Source: Bacillota bacterium (GTDB taxonomy: Bacteria; Bacillota; Clostridia; Clostridiales; Clostridiaceae). Taken from it: a stretch of DNA of 64,000 bases. The translations under genes were made by a program, and so were the position numbers. The DNA lies in assembly GCA_023445445.1 (NCBI GenBank), contig JAEXLD010000117.1:5123-69122 (forward strand), in the 5' to 3' direction. The notes beneath the pieces were generated by a model, which did not search any database, was not told the DNA's origin, and saw nothing but the letters and a program-made list of their open reading frames with translations. Below, one piece after another: positions 1 through 8,762 of this stretch. The first letter of the stretch is position 1. The number at the start of each line of letters is the position of its first letter.

Positions 1-620
1 ATTTCGCTTCTATCACCTTTTATTTTATCATTAACATATGATATTATTTCTGCATCTTTACTTAGAGATAACTTAGTTTTCATTAATTCATATAAGGCTC
101 CCTTTTCTATACGCCCATCACTTTCTTTACTGAATAATGCTATAGTTTTTTTCCCTATCCAATATGCAGAGGCTTCATCACCCACTGTATATCCCCAGCC
201 TCCACATCTTATAATTTCATTATTTTTTAAGGCTAAGGCTATAGATCCAGTTCCAGCTACTATATTAATTCCATCTTCACCAGCTAAAGCTCCTGCTATT
301 GCTACAATTATATCACTTACTAAATTATATTTAATATCCTTAAATACTACCTCTACTATTTCTGCTATCTTATCAGCAATTTCTTTTACAATTCCATACC
401 CAGCTAAACCTAAAGTTGCTCTTTCTATTTCTTCCTGAGAAATTTTATTATTAGTTATGATTTCTTCTAACCCTTCTCTAAGAAGCTTTTCTAAATTGTC
501 AAAGCCTATTTGAGTAGGATGTGAAGGTCCCTTTATAACTCTACTTATAACATGTCCATTTTCATCTATTAAAGTGAAACAAGTTTTAGTTCCTCCACCA
601 TCAACACCTAAAAAATACAT
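1..620 (-). CDS. BadF/BadG-type N-acetylhexosamine kinase, 3' end cut by window edge
   Basis: The N-terminal 206 codons of an ATPase-fold sugar kinase; the gene runs off the left edge. The start MYFLGVDGGGTKT is the phosphate-1 loop (DGGGTKT) of the BadF/BadG/BcrA/BcrD family, and GTGSIA (phosphate-2) follows later, then GGWGYTVGDEASAYWIGK, typical of the GlcNAc/MurNAc kinase branch (NagK, MurK). It is the last visible gene of a leftward PTS operon and starts 10 bp after mupG stops, so it is probably translationally coupled. Expected role: phosphorylating the free amino sugar (GlcNAc or MurNAc) released from the imported disaccharide in the cytoplasm. Family call is firm; substrate is inferred from neighbours. 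It was found by translating the left end of the window. Confidence 0.88.
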   Translation of the reverse strand, partial: MYFLGVDGGGTKTCFTLIDENGHVISRVIKGPSHPTQIGFDNLEKLLREGLEEIITNNKISQEEIERATLGLAGYGIVKEIADKIAEIVEVVFKDIKYNLVSDIIVAIAGALAGEDGINIVAGTGSIALALKNNEIIRCGGWGYTVGDEASAYWIGKKTIALFSKESDGRIEKGALYELMKTKLSLSKDAEIISYVNDKIKGDRSE

Positions 621-630
621 AAACTTCACC

Positions 631-1725
631 TTACTTAATTAAATTAAAATTGAATTTTTGCCATGGTCTAATATAATCTAAAATAAATATTTCTTCTTCC
701 TTAATATGTCCAACAACATTTGACTTACCACTATTTTTCATATCACTTAAAGCTATTTGTAATTCTCCAGCATAGTGACCATATTCACTACTTTCAATTA
801 CTACATCTCCCCTTTTTATAATTTCAGGAGCATTAAATAATTTGAAATTATGTCCCTTATACTTAACTCTGCTTTGAGTAGATCTAATTAAATTATCTGA
901 GAAATCTCCTCTATTAAAATGCATTTCTTCAAATAATATTTTTTGTTCAATTTCAGGCACTCCACCTACAAGCTCTAAGTCAAAAGTTACCATATCCTTT
1001 CTCATAGATCCTAGTTTCTTCATTTCCTCTTCACTTGGATAACAATTAGAAATTATAATATCATTTATATTTCCTAAAGCTATTAAATGCTTTGCTTGTA
1101 CATCAACTGGTAAGTTTCTATGAAGTTCTAAAGTTGGTAAACCCTCTGTTACTGGCCATGGTCCAAAGGTATTTTCATTTTGGCTAGTTATAAAGGCTGC
1201 TGTTCTAAGTCCATACTTATTAAACCTTTCAGTACACTTCATAAAATGCTCAAAATTTAATCCACTATATCTATGGGGATAGAAATTATGACAAGCTATA
1301 AGGTTATCTTTATTTGGCATGTAATCTATTATTGTATCTATATAATTAGTATTGTTACTCATATTAATTTCAATTTTAAGATCCTGCTTATTAAAAGTCA
1401 TTAATGATTCTTCTGACCCTGTAAATCCCATATCTAATCTTAGGCCATCTGCTCCTATTTCTTTAAAGAAGCTTAAATCTTTATAACTAATTCCTAATTC
1501 ATCAAATACTTTAGGACTTACATCTACTATAATTTCAAAACCTTTTTCTTTAGCATAATTATTTATTTTCTTAAATTTATTCTTTATATTTTCTTTTGTA
1601 TCATCTACAGAAAGTAAACAAGAAAATATTCTACTAAAACCGTATTTACTTGCTACATCTATATAATTATAAATTAATTCATCAGTTGTCTTTTCTGGAT
1701 ATATTGATATTCCTAGTTTTCCCAT
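631..1725 (-). CDS. mupG: MupG family (DUF871) 6-phospho-N-acetylmuramidase-like TIM-barrel protein
   Basis: A 364-residue DUF871 protein: N-terminal TIM barrel (MGKLGISIYPEK start, ADGLRLDMGF near residue 95, ACHNFYPHRYSGL near 145) and a C-terminal small barrel ending in DYIRPWQ. In Staphylococcus aureus MupG hydrolyses MurNAc-6-phosphate-GlcNAc during peptidoglycan recycling. The open frame reaches a GTG at 1734, but the AGGTG there is the ribosome binding site of the ATG at 1725, which I choose. It lies between a Lac-family PTS and a BadF-type kinase, which fits cleavage of a phosphorylated disaccharide. No murQ etherase or murR regulator is visible, so a chitobiose-like or other substrate remains possible. 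Confidence 0.83.
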   Translation of the reverse strand: MGKLGISIYPEKTTDELIYNYIDVASKYGFSRIFSCLLSVDDTKENIKNKFKKINNYAKEKGFEIIVDVSPKVFDELGISYKDLSFFKEIGADGLRLDMGFTGSEESLMTFNKQDLKIEINMSNNTNYIDTIIDYMPNKDNLIACHNFYPHRYSGLNFEHFMKCTERFNKYGLRTAAFITSQNENTFGPWPVTEGLPTLELHRNLPVDVQAKHLIALGNINDIIISNCYPSEEEMKKLGSMRKDMVTFDLELVGGVPEIEQKILFEEMHFNRGDFSDNLIRSTQSRVKYKGHNFKLFNAPEIIKRGDVVIESSEYGHYAGELQIALSDMKNSGKSNVVGHIKEEEIFILDYIRPWQKFNFNLIK

Positions 1726-1785
1726 TAAAATCACCTCATACTTAAAATAAAATCCTTATCTAAAATAAAAATATAAACTTAACGA

Positions 1786-1807
1786 AAAAACTCCTTACGG
1801 AGTTTTT
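1786..1807 (-). terminator. Short hairpin with U-tract between EIIC and mupG
   Basis: Inverted repeat AAAAACTCC / GGAGTTTTT with a 4-base loop, followed on the minus strand by a run of Ts. It lies in the 150-bp gap inside the PTS operon, so it could reduce expression of mupG and the kinase. It has the same ACTCC/GGAGT core as hairpins elsewhere in the window (around 10125, 10845 and 23235). Confidence 0.55.
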
Positions 1808-1811
1808 AAGT

Positions 1812-1848
1812 TAATTATTGGTATAACTTAATATTATACCAATAATTA
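1812..1848. repeat. 15-bp perfect inverted repeat between EIIC and mupG
   Basis: TAATTATTGGTATAA and its exact reverse complement are separated by 8 bases, just downstream of the EIIC stop codon in operon direction. It has no U-tract, so it may be an mRNA-processing or 3'-end stabilising stem for the PTS part of the operon, or an operator. Structure is directly seen; function is unknown. Confidence 0.6.
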
Positions 1849-1888
1849 TTTATTTTATGTATTATATTATATATTACATTATGTATTA

Positions 1889-3181
1889 TTAGTTGTTATT
1901 TCCAACTAAGCTTTCTTCTAATGCTTCACCTTGTTCTTCTGTTAATAATTTCTTATCATAAATCTTAACAAATGGATAGTAAATTACTACTGAAATTATT
2001 ATGCAAATTATATTTAGTACTGCAGCCTTCCAGTCTCCACCTGTAGCCATAAATGCTCCTATAGGTCCTGGTAATGTCCAAGGAGCCGTTACTACAACTT
2101 TAGAAACTAGCCCTACACTAGTAGCCATCCAGGCTAAGGTTGCTGTTACTAATGGTGTAATTATAAATGGAATAATTAATGTTGGATTTAATACTATTGG
2201 AGCCCCAAATATTATTGGCTCATTAATATTAAATATTCCTGGAACTAATGCAGCTCTACCTAATTGCTTACCATAAGCAGATTTTGCAAAGAATGCTAAT
2301 GCTACTACTAAACCTATTGTACATCCTGATCCTCCAATCCAAATAAACCATTGGAAGAAAGGTTCTGCTGCTATTGCAGTTAGAGGTTCGCCAGCTGCAG
2401 CTGCTACTGTATTTCTATCTAATAATTGTAACCATAATGGTCTTGCAATTGATCCAACAATTGAAACTCCATGGATACCAAATGACCAGAAGAATGTAAC
2501 TAAAATTACTAAAATCCATACACTTGGCAATGTGTCAGTAGCGGACAATAAAGGTTGAATAATCTTACCAATAAATGCATGCCAATCAAATCTTGCATAG
2601 TATGTTATACTTCCTATAATAAATACAACGATAGCTGTTGGTGTTAAAGCTTCAAAGCTTCTAGCAACTGATGCAGGAACTTGTTCTGGCATTCTTATTC
2701 TAAAGTTTTTAACTGTTGTAAATCGTAAAATTTCTACAGCAAAAATTGATACTAAGATACCAACAAACATTCCGCCTCCGCCTAAGTTAGCCATAGGCAT
2801 CATCCATCCCATATCTGGAACGCTTACAGGAACAATAGTTAATAGGAAGGCTATTGCTGAAAGTACTCCCCCTGTAACTCCATCTAGTTTATAGGATCTG
2901 GCAAGACTATAACCAATTCCCCAGGTTGCATATAAAGTCATAATGAACATTGTCATACGATAAGGTAACATTATAACACCGTTATTAGATTTTAAAAACT
3001 GAGTTATTTCCCAATTTTCTGGTAGTGGTGGTATCCCTATTATAATAAATAGTGACCCCACAATTATTAATGGTAAAGTAGATATAATACCATCACGCAC
3101 AGCACGTAAATGACGTTGCTCTGCAAGTTTAGCCATAGGCGTTGATAATTTCTTGTCTAAGAAATCAGCAAAACTGTTCAT
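1889..3181 (-). CDS. PTS system EIIC component, Lac (cellobiose/chitobiose) family
   Basis: A 430-residue membrane permease of the PTS Lac family. It shows the N-terminal FADFLDKKLSTPMAKLAEQRHLRAVRDGI segment, about ten hydrophobic spans, and the conserved GIHGVSIVGS and NEPIIFGAPIVLNP motifs, the latter carrying the sugar-binding Asn-Glu. It works with the separate EIIB (3246-3557) and EIIA (4041-4358) to import and phosphorylate a beta-linked disaccharide. The family normally moves cellobiose, chitobiose or lichenan fragments; the MupG neighbour suggests an amino-sugar disaccharide, which is inference. It starts with ATG and a good AGGGGGT-type ribosome binding site. Confidence 0.93.
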   Translation of the reverse strand: MNSFADFLDKKLSTPMAKLAEQRHLRAVRDGIISTLPLIIVGSLFIIIGIPPLPENWEITQFLKSNNGVIMLPYRMTMFIMTLYATWGIGYSLARSYKLDGVTGGVLSAIAFLLTIVPVSVPDMGWMMPMANLGGGGMFVGILVSIFAVEILRFTTVKNFRIRMPEQVPASVARSFEALTPTAIVVFIIGSITYYARFDWHAFIGKIIQPLLSATDTLPSVWILVILVTFFWSFGIHGVSIVGSIARPLWLQLLDRNTVAAAAGEPLTAIAAEPFFQWFIWIGGSGCTIGLVVALAFFAKSAYGKQLGRAALVPGIFNINEPIIFGAPIVLNPTLIIPFIITPLVTATLAWMATSVGLVSKVVVTAPWTLPGPIGAFMATGGDWKAAVLNIICIIISVVIYYPFVKIYDKKLLTEEQGEALEESLVGNNN

Positions 3182-3245
3182 AATTAATACCCCCTAAAAT
3201 TAAAAATAATACTATAATAAATTTTTATATATAAACTTAATCAGC

Positions 3246-3557
3246 TTATTTGCTTTCAATAAGTTCTTTAACTTGTTTAAATAGCTTTGGTCCACCTAAT
3301 GGACTATAAGCTTGTGGTTGAATTAATGCACATGGAACATTAGCTGCATCTGCATATTCTTTTAAATAATCGAAACGATGTCTAACTTGTGGTGCAACCA
3401 TTGCTGCATCATAGCCTGCCTTAACTTCCTCTTCAAATTCTTGAGTACTTACAGCCTTAACTTCCATTTCTACACCATTTTTCTTAGCTTCTTTCTCTAA
3501 AGCATTTACAGCTATAGCACTAGACATTCCTTGTGAACAAACAAATAATACCTTCAT
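3246..3557 (-). CDS. PTS system EIIB component, Lac family
   Basis: A 103-residue cytoplasmic phosphocarrier. The start MKVLFVCSQGMSSA is the P-loop of cellobiose/chitobiose EIIB, with the phospho-accepting cysteine at residue 7. APQVRHRFDYLKE in the middle is typical of the family. It receives phosphate from the EIIA histidine and passes it to the sugar in EIIC. It is 64 bp upstream of the EIIC gene, in the same operon, and has a strong GGAGGT ribosome binding site. Sugar specificity cannot be read from the sequence. Confidence 0.93.
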   Translation of the reverse strand: MKVLFVCSQGMSSAIAVNALEKEAKKNGVEMEVKAVSTQEFEEEVKAGYDAAMVAPQVRHRFDYLKEYADAANVPCALIQPQAYSPLGGPKLFKQVKELIESK

Positions 3558-3677
3558 AAATAATACCTCCTAATTTTTATTCATATTTTATTTATATTTT
3601 ATTTAATAATTAACTTAATAACTTAATCGTTTTCTTATAATGCAAACCTATATTTATATATCTGTTTAAATTTTATA

Positions 3678-4010
3678 TCATATAAATAATCCTACATATC
3701 TCCAAAAATATGCTATTACTCCAAATGCTAAAGCAAATAATCCATAATTTATCCAAAATCCTTTACAAAATCCCTTTTTAGATTCTATAAAATATCTTGA
3801 ATAAGCAATAGTGAAACTAGTTATAAATGTATTTCCTAGTACTACTGATAAATTAAAACTTACTCCAAACATACTAAATAGTATAGGGACCAGAATAGTT
3901 CCAACTATTCCACCAACTATTATTAATAAAGCACTTTTAAAGCTAAAGGTTGGTATATCATAGTCTGTCCTATTTGCTTTCAACTGACTTAATGGAGAAA
4001 CCTTCTTCAT
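3678..4010 (-). CDS. Small membrane protein of the PTS operon
   Basis: About 110 residues with three or four hydrophobic segments (ALLIIVGGIVGTILVPILF, VVLGNTFITSFTIAYS, LFALAFGVIAYFWRYVGLF). I do not recognise a named family. It sits between EIIA and EIIB, so it is co-transcribed with the permease and may assist it. The open frame begins at a TTG (4019) only two bases from the AGGAGGT ribosome binding site, so the ATG at 4010 is the better start. It might help assembly of EIIC or be an unrelated passenger. Confidence 0.7.
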   Translation of the reverse strand: MKKVSPLSQLKANRTDYDIPTFSFKSALLIIVGGIVGTILVPILFSMFGVSFNLSVVLGNTFITSFTIAYSRYFIESKKGFCKGFWINYGLFALAFGVIAYFWRYVGLFI

Positions 4011-4040
4011 AAACTTCAATACCTCCTTTTATTAAAATTC

Positions 4041-4358
4041 TTATTTTTCTAACAACTTCTTGTGAAGCTTAATTATGTGTTCAATTAATGTTTTTGCTTC
4101 TATTGCTGTCATTAAATGATCTTGAGCATGTACGAATAATACGGATACTTCTGTTTTTTCACCTCTTGCTTCTGCTTGAATTATTCCAGTTTGTATTTTA
4201 TGAGCTTCTTTTAAACATTCATCTGCTTCTTTTAATAATTCTTCTGATTTTTTAAAGTCTCCATTCTCAGCAGCTTCTAAAGCTTCATATGCTAATCCTT
4301 TTGCTGTTCCACCTTGACTTATTATTTCAAATATTATTACTTCCATATTATTTTCCAT
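4041..4358 (-). CDS. PTS system EIIA component, Lac family
   Basis: A 105-residue all-helical EIIA of the lactose/cellobiose type. The phosphorylation site is the VHAQDHLM motif, with His77 and His81 matching the conserved pair of the family; EAADxCLKEAH-type helices precede it. It is the first gene of the leftward PTS operon, with the ribosome binding site AGGAGGA just before the ATG. It takes phosphate from HPr and gives it to EIIB Cys7. Confidence 0.94.
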   Translation of the reverse strand: MENNMEVIIFEIISQGGTAKGLAYEALEAAENGDFKKSEELLKEADECLKEAHKIQTGIIQAEARGEKTEVSVLFVHAQDHLMTAIEAKTLIEHIIKLHKKLLEK

Positions 4359-4410
4359 AACTGATCCTCCTACTCTTCTGTAAATATAACTTTTATATTC
4401 TCTTTATACT

Positions 4411-4439
4411 ATAGTATCACGTTTATTTTTTTATTTCAA
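4411..4439 (-). promoter_or_regulatory. Predicted sigma-A promoter of the PTS operon
   Basis: On the minus strand TTGAAA, 17 bases, TACTAT, ending about 55 bp before the EIIA start codon. Spacing and hexamers fit a vegetative promoter. Confidence 0.65.
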
Positions 4440-4450
4440 TATTTTTTTAA

Positions 4451-4462
4451 TGTTTTGAAACA
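4451..4462. promoter_or_regulatory. Palindrome upstream of the PTS promoter
   Basis: TGTTTTGAAACA is a perfect 12-bp palindrome lying about 12 bp upstream of the -35 box of the PTS promoter. The position suits a regulator-binding site; no regulator gene is adjacent within the window. Low confidence because such AT-rich palindromes also arise by chance. Confidence 0.3.
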
Positions 4463-4567
4463 AAATTTTATATCTTTCTTATTTGTTGATAATTTATCAT
4501 TTTTTACTGTGCTTATTTTGTATTTTGTTATTAATATCCATTATTTATAACAAATAGTTTATTTTGT

Positions 4568-7042
4568 TTATATGTTGTAATAAGCTTTTAATTCCATATA
4601 CTTATTAAAATTAAGCCTTCCTTCTATACTTTTATCCTCTGAATAAAGATTTATTAAATCATTTATACCTTCATACAACCCTTCATATATAGTGTCCTGT
4701 AAAAGCTTAACTCCCTCATATATTACTTCTTTATCTTTGTTTTCTATTCCTATACTAATTTTTCTCATGGCTAAAACATATCTACTTTTAGGATTTTCTA
4801 ATTTTTCACCATACTCTTTTAGCTCATATTCCTTTATATCTTTTCCTATTTTATATAAGTAGTATTCTAAATTTGAATATGCCTTTAATTCACCTAAAGA
4901 AATTGCTTTTAAATAGTATTCTATAGTTTTTTCACTATTACCTATCAAACCCTCTTCACATAGCTCTCCTAATATAATATATGCCTTACCCTCATCTAAT
5001 TTCAAAAGTTCATTTATATATTTGTTGCCTTCATCTATTGATGCCTTCACTCCTATACCTTTATAGTAATAGGATATTAACTTTAAATTCCCTTTAACTA
5101 TATCTATTTTTCTTAGCAATAAAGCTCCTTCAAAAGCCTTTAAAGGATCTGCCTTTCCTCCAATACCTCTTTCATATATTTCAATAAGGGATAAGATTCC
5201 ATTTACGCTTATTTTTTCTACTGACTTTTCATACCATTTGATTGATGTTTCTATATCCTTAGCTAAAAATATGCCATGCTTGTACATTTTTGCTATACAT
5301 AAAATAGCTTCATCACATCCACGCTCTGCTGCATCAATAAAATTAATAAATGCCATTTCATAATTCTTCTCCATACCAATTCCATAATAATTTAGTAATC
5401 CATAATAATATGTTCCACTAGATAATCCATTTTCCATGGCACTATTTACATAAGCTAAGATTTCCGTTTCATTTATTTCTTTATTTTTTAAAAAATCCCC
5501 TATTCCTTCTCTAGCTAAAACACTAGCTGCTTGATATGAACCTTTTCTATAAGCTTCAATTAGATATTTTTCTCCCTTTTCCCTATCCTTATTTAAAAGA
5601 GCCATACCTAAAATAAAAAGGCCATTAGAATTACCGAACTTAACTGCCTTCTTAAGATACTCTAGGCCCTTTTCCCTATCTACCTTAACACCTTCCCCAT
5701 TTAAATATATAACGCCTAACCTTTGAGTAGAATTTATATCCCCATTTTCATCACCAGCATTATAATTTGATAAAGCTTCTTCTATATTACCTTCATCCTC
5801 ATATAGTTTCCCTAGCTTATAATAAAGATTAGTATTACTTTCATCTATGCTTTCTTTATAAAGTGAAAATGCTTTTCCCTTATCTTCTTTCACATATAAT
5901 CCCCAGTAATACATATCACCAAGACTTTCTAAACAATTTATATCCTTATTACTTGCTCCTTTAGATAAATAAAAGAAGGCCTTCTTATAGTTAGTATCTA
6001 TAATACTATTACCTTCTAAATATGATTGTCCTAAAATATAATAAGCATCCTCAAAATCATTATCAGCTGCTTCTTCTAACCAATAATAAGCTTTAATATT
6101 GTCCTTCTCACATCCCTCTCCATTTTTATATAAATAAGATAAAGCATATTGAGCAGGTGCAAACCCCTTTTCTGCTGCTTCCTTATACCACTTAAAGGAA
6201 TAATCTAAGTTTTGTTCAACCTCTTCCCCTTCATAATAAATAAAGCCTAAAGAGTATTGAGAAAAAATATTACCCTTTAAAGCAGCTTTTTTATACCAAT
6301 ATAGTGCCTTGTTAATGTCCTTTTCTCCACCATATCCCTTTTCAAAAAATAACCCTAAGTAGCTTTCTGCATGCTCATTTCCTTCCTTAGCAGCCTTTTC
6401 AAAATATTCTCTAGCCTTGAAGTAATCCTTCTCTACATTTTTACCTAAATAATATAATTCCCCAGAAAGTAAATTTTCTTCTGCCGATGTATCCTCCTTT
6501 TCAGAATCTTCACCATCAAAATCACCTAAACCATCTATTTCAAAAGAATTAACTAATCTATCTTCTTCCTCTTCTCCTTCAATATTTAGGCTAATATATT
6601 TATTAAAGAGCTTCTGTTCTTCCTCACTTAGCTTATTTATAAATAATGAGTAGTCTTCTTCCCCAGATTTTATAACTAGCCATACACAAAGCTCATAAAT
6701 AAAATCTTCATTTTTTAAAAGCTCATAATACTCCTCTATATCATCATTTGATTTATTTAAAGACTCTTTAAAATAGTATAATTCATCTAAGTAATTTATA
6801 ATGTATCTCTTTAAGTCATAGGTAAGTAGATTTTTTTTATATAATAAATCTATATTTTCCTCTACGGTATTTTCTGTATTATAAAAAATATTATTATTTA
6901 AATGTGCTGTAATAATTATTTCCTTTATTAATTTTATTAGTATTGAATTAACTACTCTAACATCCTTCTCCTTCCATATCTTATTTACAATATAGTATAT
7001 GTCTCTAAATTCTAATAATAAAAAATCGAATTTGTATTTCAT
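4568..7042 (-). CDS. Large Sel1-repeat protein
   Basis: An 824-residue soluble protein with no signal peptide. Residues 1-150 are a helical region without a recognised domain, followed by an acidic linker (GEEEEDRL, DGEDSEKEDTSAEE). From about residue 190 to the end there are roughly fifteen Sel1-like repeats of 34-40 residues, with the AxxxLGxxYxxGxGxxxDxxKAxxWYKKAA pattern (for example DINKALYWYKKAALKGN). Sel1 repeats form a superhelical scaffold for protein-protein contacts. It stands alone between the PTS operon and a repeat-rich gap. Function is unknown; the structure class is clear. Confidence 0.85.
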   Translation of the reverse strand: MKYKFDFLLLEFRDIYYIVNKIWKEKDVRVVNSILIKLIKEIIITAHLNNNIFYNTENTVEENIDLLYKKNLLTYDLKRYIINYLDELYYFKESLNKSNDDIEEYYELLKNEDFIYELCVWLVIKSGEEDYSLFINKLSEEEQKLFNKYISLNIEGEEEEDRLVNSFEIDGLGDFDGEDSEKEDTSAEENLLSGELYYLGKNVEKDYFKAREYFEKAAKEGNEHAESYLGLFFEKGYGGEKDINKALYWYKKAALKGNIFSQYSLGFIYYEGEEVEQNLDYSFKWYKEAAEKGFAPAQYALSYLYKNGEGCEKDNIKAYYWLEEAADNDFEDAYYILGQSYLEGNSIIDTNYKKAFFYLSKGASNKDINCLESLGDMYYWGLYVKEDKGKAFSLYKESIDESNTNLYYKLGKLYEDEGNIEEALSNYNAGDENGDINSTQRLGVIYLNGEGVKVDREKGLEYLKKAVKFGNSNGLFILGMALLNKDREKGEKYLIEAYRKGSYQAASVLAREGIGDFLKNKEINETEILAYVNSAMENGLSSGTYYYGLLNYYGIGMEKNYEMAFINFIDAAERGCDEAILCIAKMYKHGIFLAKDIETSIKWYEKSVEKISVNGILSLIEIYERGIGGKADPLKAFEGALLLRKIDIVKGNLKLISYYYKGIGVKASIDEGNKYINELLKLDEGKAYIILGELCEEGLIGNSEKTIEYYLKAISLGELKAYSNLEYYLYKIGKDIKEYELKEYGEKLENPKSRYVLAMRKISIGIENKDKEVIYEGVKLLQDTIYEGLYEGINDLINLYSEDKSIEGRLNFNKYMELKAYYNI

Positions 7043-7116
7043 CCTTTAATGTACACCCCTCTTTAATTTCTTATTATTATTTTATTTATTCATCTATTTT
7101 ATAGAACAAAAAATTT

Positions 7117-7170
7117 AAATGTAGAATGTAGAATGTAAAATGTAGAATTGAGGTGAAAACTCATTCTGAG
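7117..7170. repeat. Composite dispersed repeat: ATGTARAATG tract plus hairpin
   Basis: Tandem near-identical 10-mers (AATGTAGAATGTAGAATGTA, continuing) run directly into the hairpin AAAACTCATTCTGAGTTTT with a T-run. The same tract-plus-hairpin layout recurs near 10837, 19570, 19674, 24494 and 52794. The surrounding gap 7043-7490 holds no gene I can support: further degenerate AATGAAAGAATGAA repeats (7180-7245), an AAATTCCTTTGGAATTT hairpin (about 7249) and ATTATGCATTAT repeats (7300-7335). Confidence 0.7.
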
Positions 7171-7393
7171 TTTTTTTAATGAAAGAATGAAGATTCTCTT
7201 TTGCATCCGCAAAATCGAAATGAAAAAATGAAAGAATAAAGGATTAAATTCCTTTGGAATTTATAGATTTTCATAATTTAGCTTGTCTGAATTATTTCCA
7301 CAATTATGCATTATCAATTATGCATTATACATTCATTAAAGCCCTCTTTCTAATGGGCATAATTTGTATTAAATAATTAACTTTTTTAAATTC

Positions 7394-7423
7394 AATGGTA
7401 AATAGTATTTATTGTTTACCATT
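7394..7423. promoter_or_regulatory. Inverted repeat before the 7.5-kb small membrane gene
   Basis: AATGGTAAA and TTTACCATT form a 9-bp perfect inverted repeat with a 12-base spacer, ending 7 bp before a TATAAT box (7431-7436). It overlaps where the -35 region would be, so it may be an operator. No specific regulator is identified. Confidence 0.4.
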
Positions 7424-7490
7424 ATTTGTATATAATTAATTATAGAGTTTTGTTTACTGTATTTTAATGAAAATAAAGGGGAGAAATACA

Positions 7491-7670
7491 ATGAAAATAA
7501 TAATTAGAAGCTTATTAACCCTATCACTGTTATTTTGTATAAGGTTTTTTTATATACAATTATCTAAAACAGCTTTTTTTGATGAAGTTTTTATCATCAC
7601 ATCTATTGGCTTTATAAGTGGACAAGTAATAGTAGAAGTTGCATTAAATAAATTAAAAATTAGAAAATAA
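7491..7670 (+). CDS. Small two-span membrane protein
   Basis: A 59-residue protein with two hydrophobic segments (IIIRSLLTLSLLFCIRFFYI and VFIITSIGFISGQVIVEV) and a basic C-terminus (NKLKIRK). The frame is open from an ATG at 7467, but only the ATG at 7491 has a ribosome binding site (AAGGGGAGA 7 bp upstream). Not recognised. It precedes an alpha/beta hydrolase on the same strand but with a separate leader. Confidence 0.55.
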   Translation: MKIIIRSLLTLSLLFCIRFFYIQLSKTAFFDEVFIITSIGFISGQVIVEVALNKLKIRK

Positions 7671-7762
7671 AAAATTAAACTAAGTAATTTTATTAAATTA
7701 CTTAGTAAATAAAAAAAGTATAGAGTAAAAGTATAACTTTTTATTTATTAGAAGGAGATAGT

Positions 7763-8680
7763 ATGAGTATAAAAAGTATAGATATGATGAAACTTATTGA
7801 CTTGAATCCTGTTAATAACAAAATAAATTATGAGGTTTTAGAAACATTCCAATGTAAAGGGTATAGAAGAGAGCTTATTCAATATTTTATTCATGGTCGC
7901 AAAAATATTGCCTTCTTGCTATTGCCAGATGGAAATGGAAAACACCCAGCAATTTTAATAAATCATCAACATAACAGCCAGAGAAATCTTGGGAAAAGTG
8001 AAGTTTGTGGTCTTGCTGGTAATCCTCTTCAAGCATTTGGTCCTGCACTTGCAGAGAGAGGCTTTGTTGTTATAGCACCAGATTCATTGTGTTTTGAAGA
8101 TAGAAGAGTTAATGCTTCAGGAATTACTAAAAATGATAAAGATGATGATTGGCAGCATTTTCTTACAATGTGCTACGGAATCCTCACAGGTAAAACCTTG
8201 GCAAAAATAGTAATAGAAGATGCAATGGGAGCTATAAGTGTGTTAAATGGATTAGATTACGTTGATTGTAATAAAATAGGTTGCTTAGGACATTCATATG
8301 GAGGTAATACAACTATTTTTCTTACTGCCTTTGATAAAAGAATAAATTATGCTTGTGCTAGTGGTAGTGCAGTAACATATAGAAATAGAATTCAGAATAA
8401 TGTTGGTATTGAAATGGCTAGTATTATACCAAATTTTATGAAGTATTATGATATTGACGATGTAGTATGTGAGATTTGTCCAACTGAATTTTTAATTGTA
8501 TCAGCAAAAGAAGATAAATACTCAAAAGATGCAATGGATATCTATAACAAGGCAAAAAATAAATATAAAAAATATAATGTAGAACATCGAATTAGTATTA
8601 AAGAATATGAAGGTGGTCATGCACTTACATCAGAAAGATTTAATTATATAATTAACTGGATTAGTAAGTTTGCAAAATAA
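7763..8680 (+). CDS. Alpha/beta hydrolase (dienelactone-hydrolase/acetyl-esterase type)
   Basis: A 305-residue cytoplasmic serine hydrolase. The fold is shown by LLPDGNGKHPAILINH (strand and oxyanion region), GFVVIAPDSLCFEDRR, the nucleophile elbow GHSYGGN near residue 175, and late VSAKEDKY (acid) and EGGHALT (catalytic His). The family includes dienelactone hydrolases, acetyl-xylan esterase-like enzymes and peptidase S9-like proteins. Start ATG is preceded by AGAAGGAGATAGT, a strong ribosome binding site. Substrate cannot be read from context. Confidence 0.8.
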   Translation: MSIKSIDMMKLIDLNPVNNKINYEVLETFQCKGYRRELIQYFIHGRKNIAFLLLPDGNGKHPAILINHQHNSQRNLGKSEVCGLAGNPLQAFGPALAERGFVVIAPDSLCFEDRRVNASGITKNDKDDDWQHFLTMCYGILTGKTLAKIVIEDAMGAISVLNGLDYVDCNKIGCLGHSYGGNTTIFLTAFDKRINYACASGSAVTYRNRIQNNVGIEMASIIPNFMKYYDIDDVVCEICPTEFLIVSAKEDKYSKDAMDIYNKAKNKYKKYNVEHRISIKEYEGGHALTSERFNYIINWISKFAK

Positions 8681-8762
8681 AATTAAAAGTTATTATTCAT
8701 CTGTAGGTGATTGTTAAGGGGTTTTAAATGTAGAATAACGAAGGTAAAAGGTGGGATGTGTT

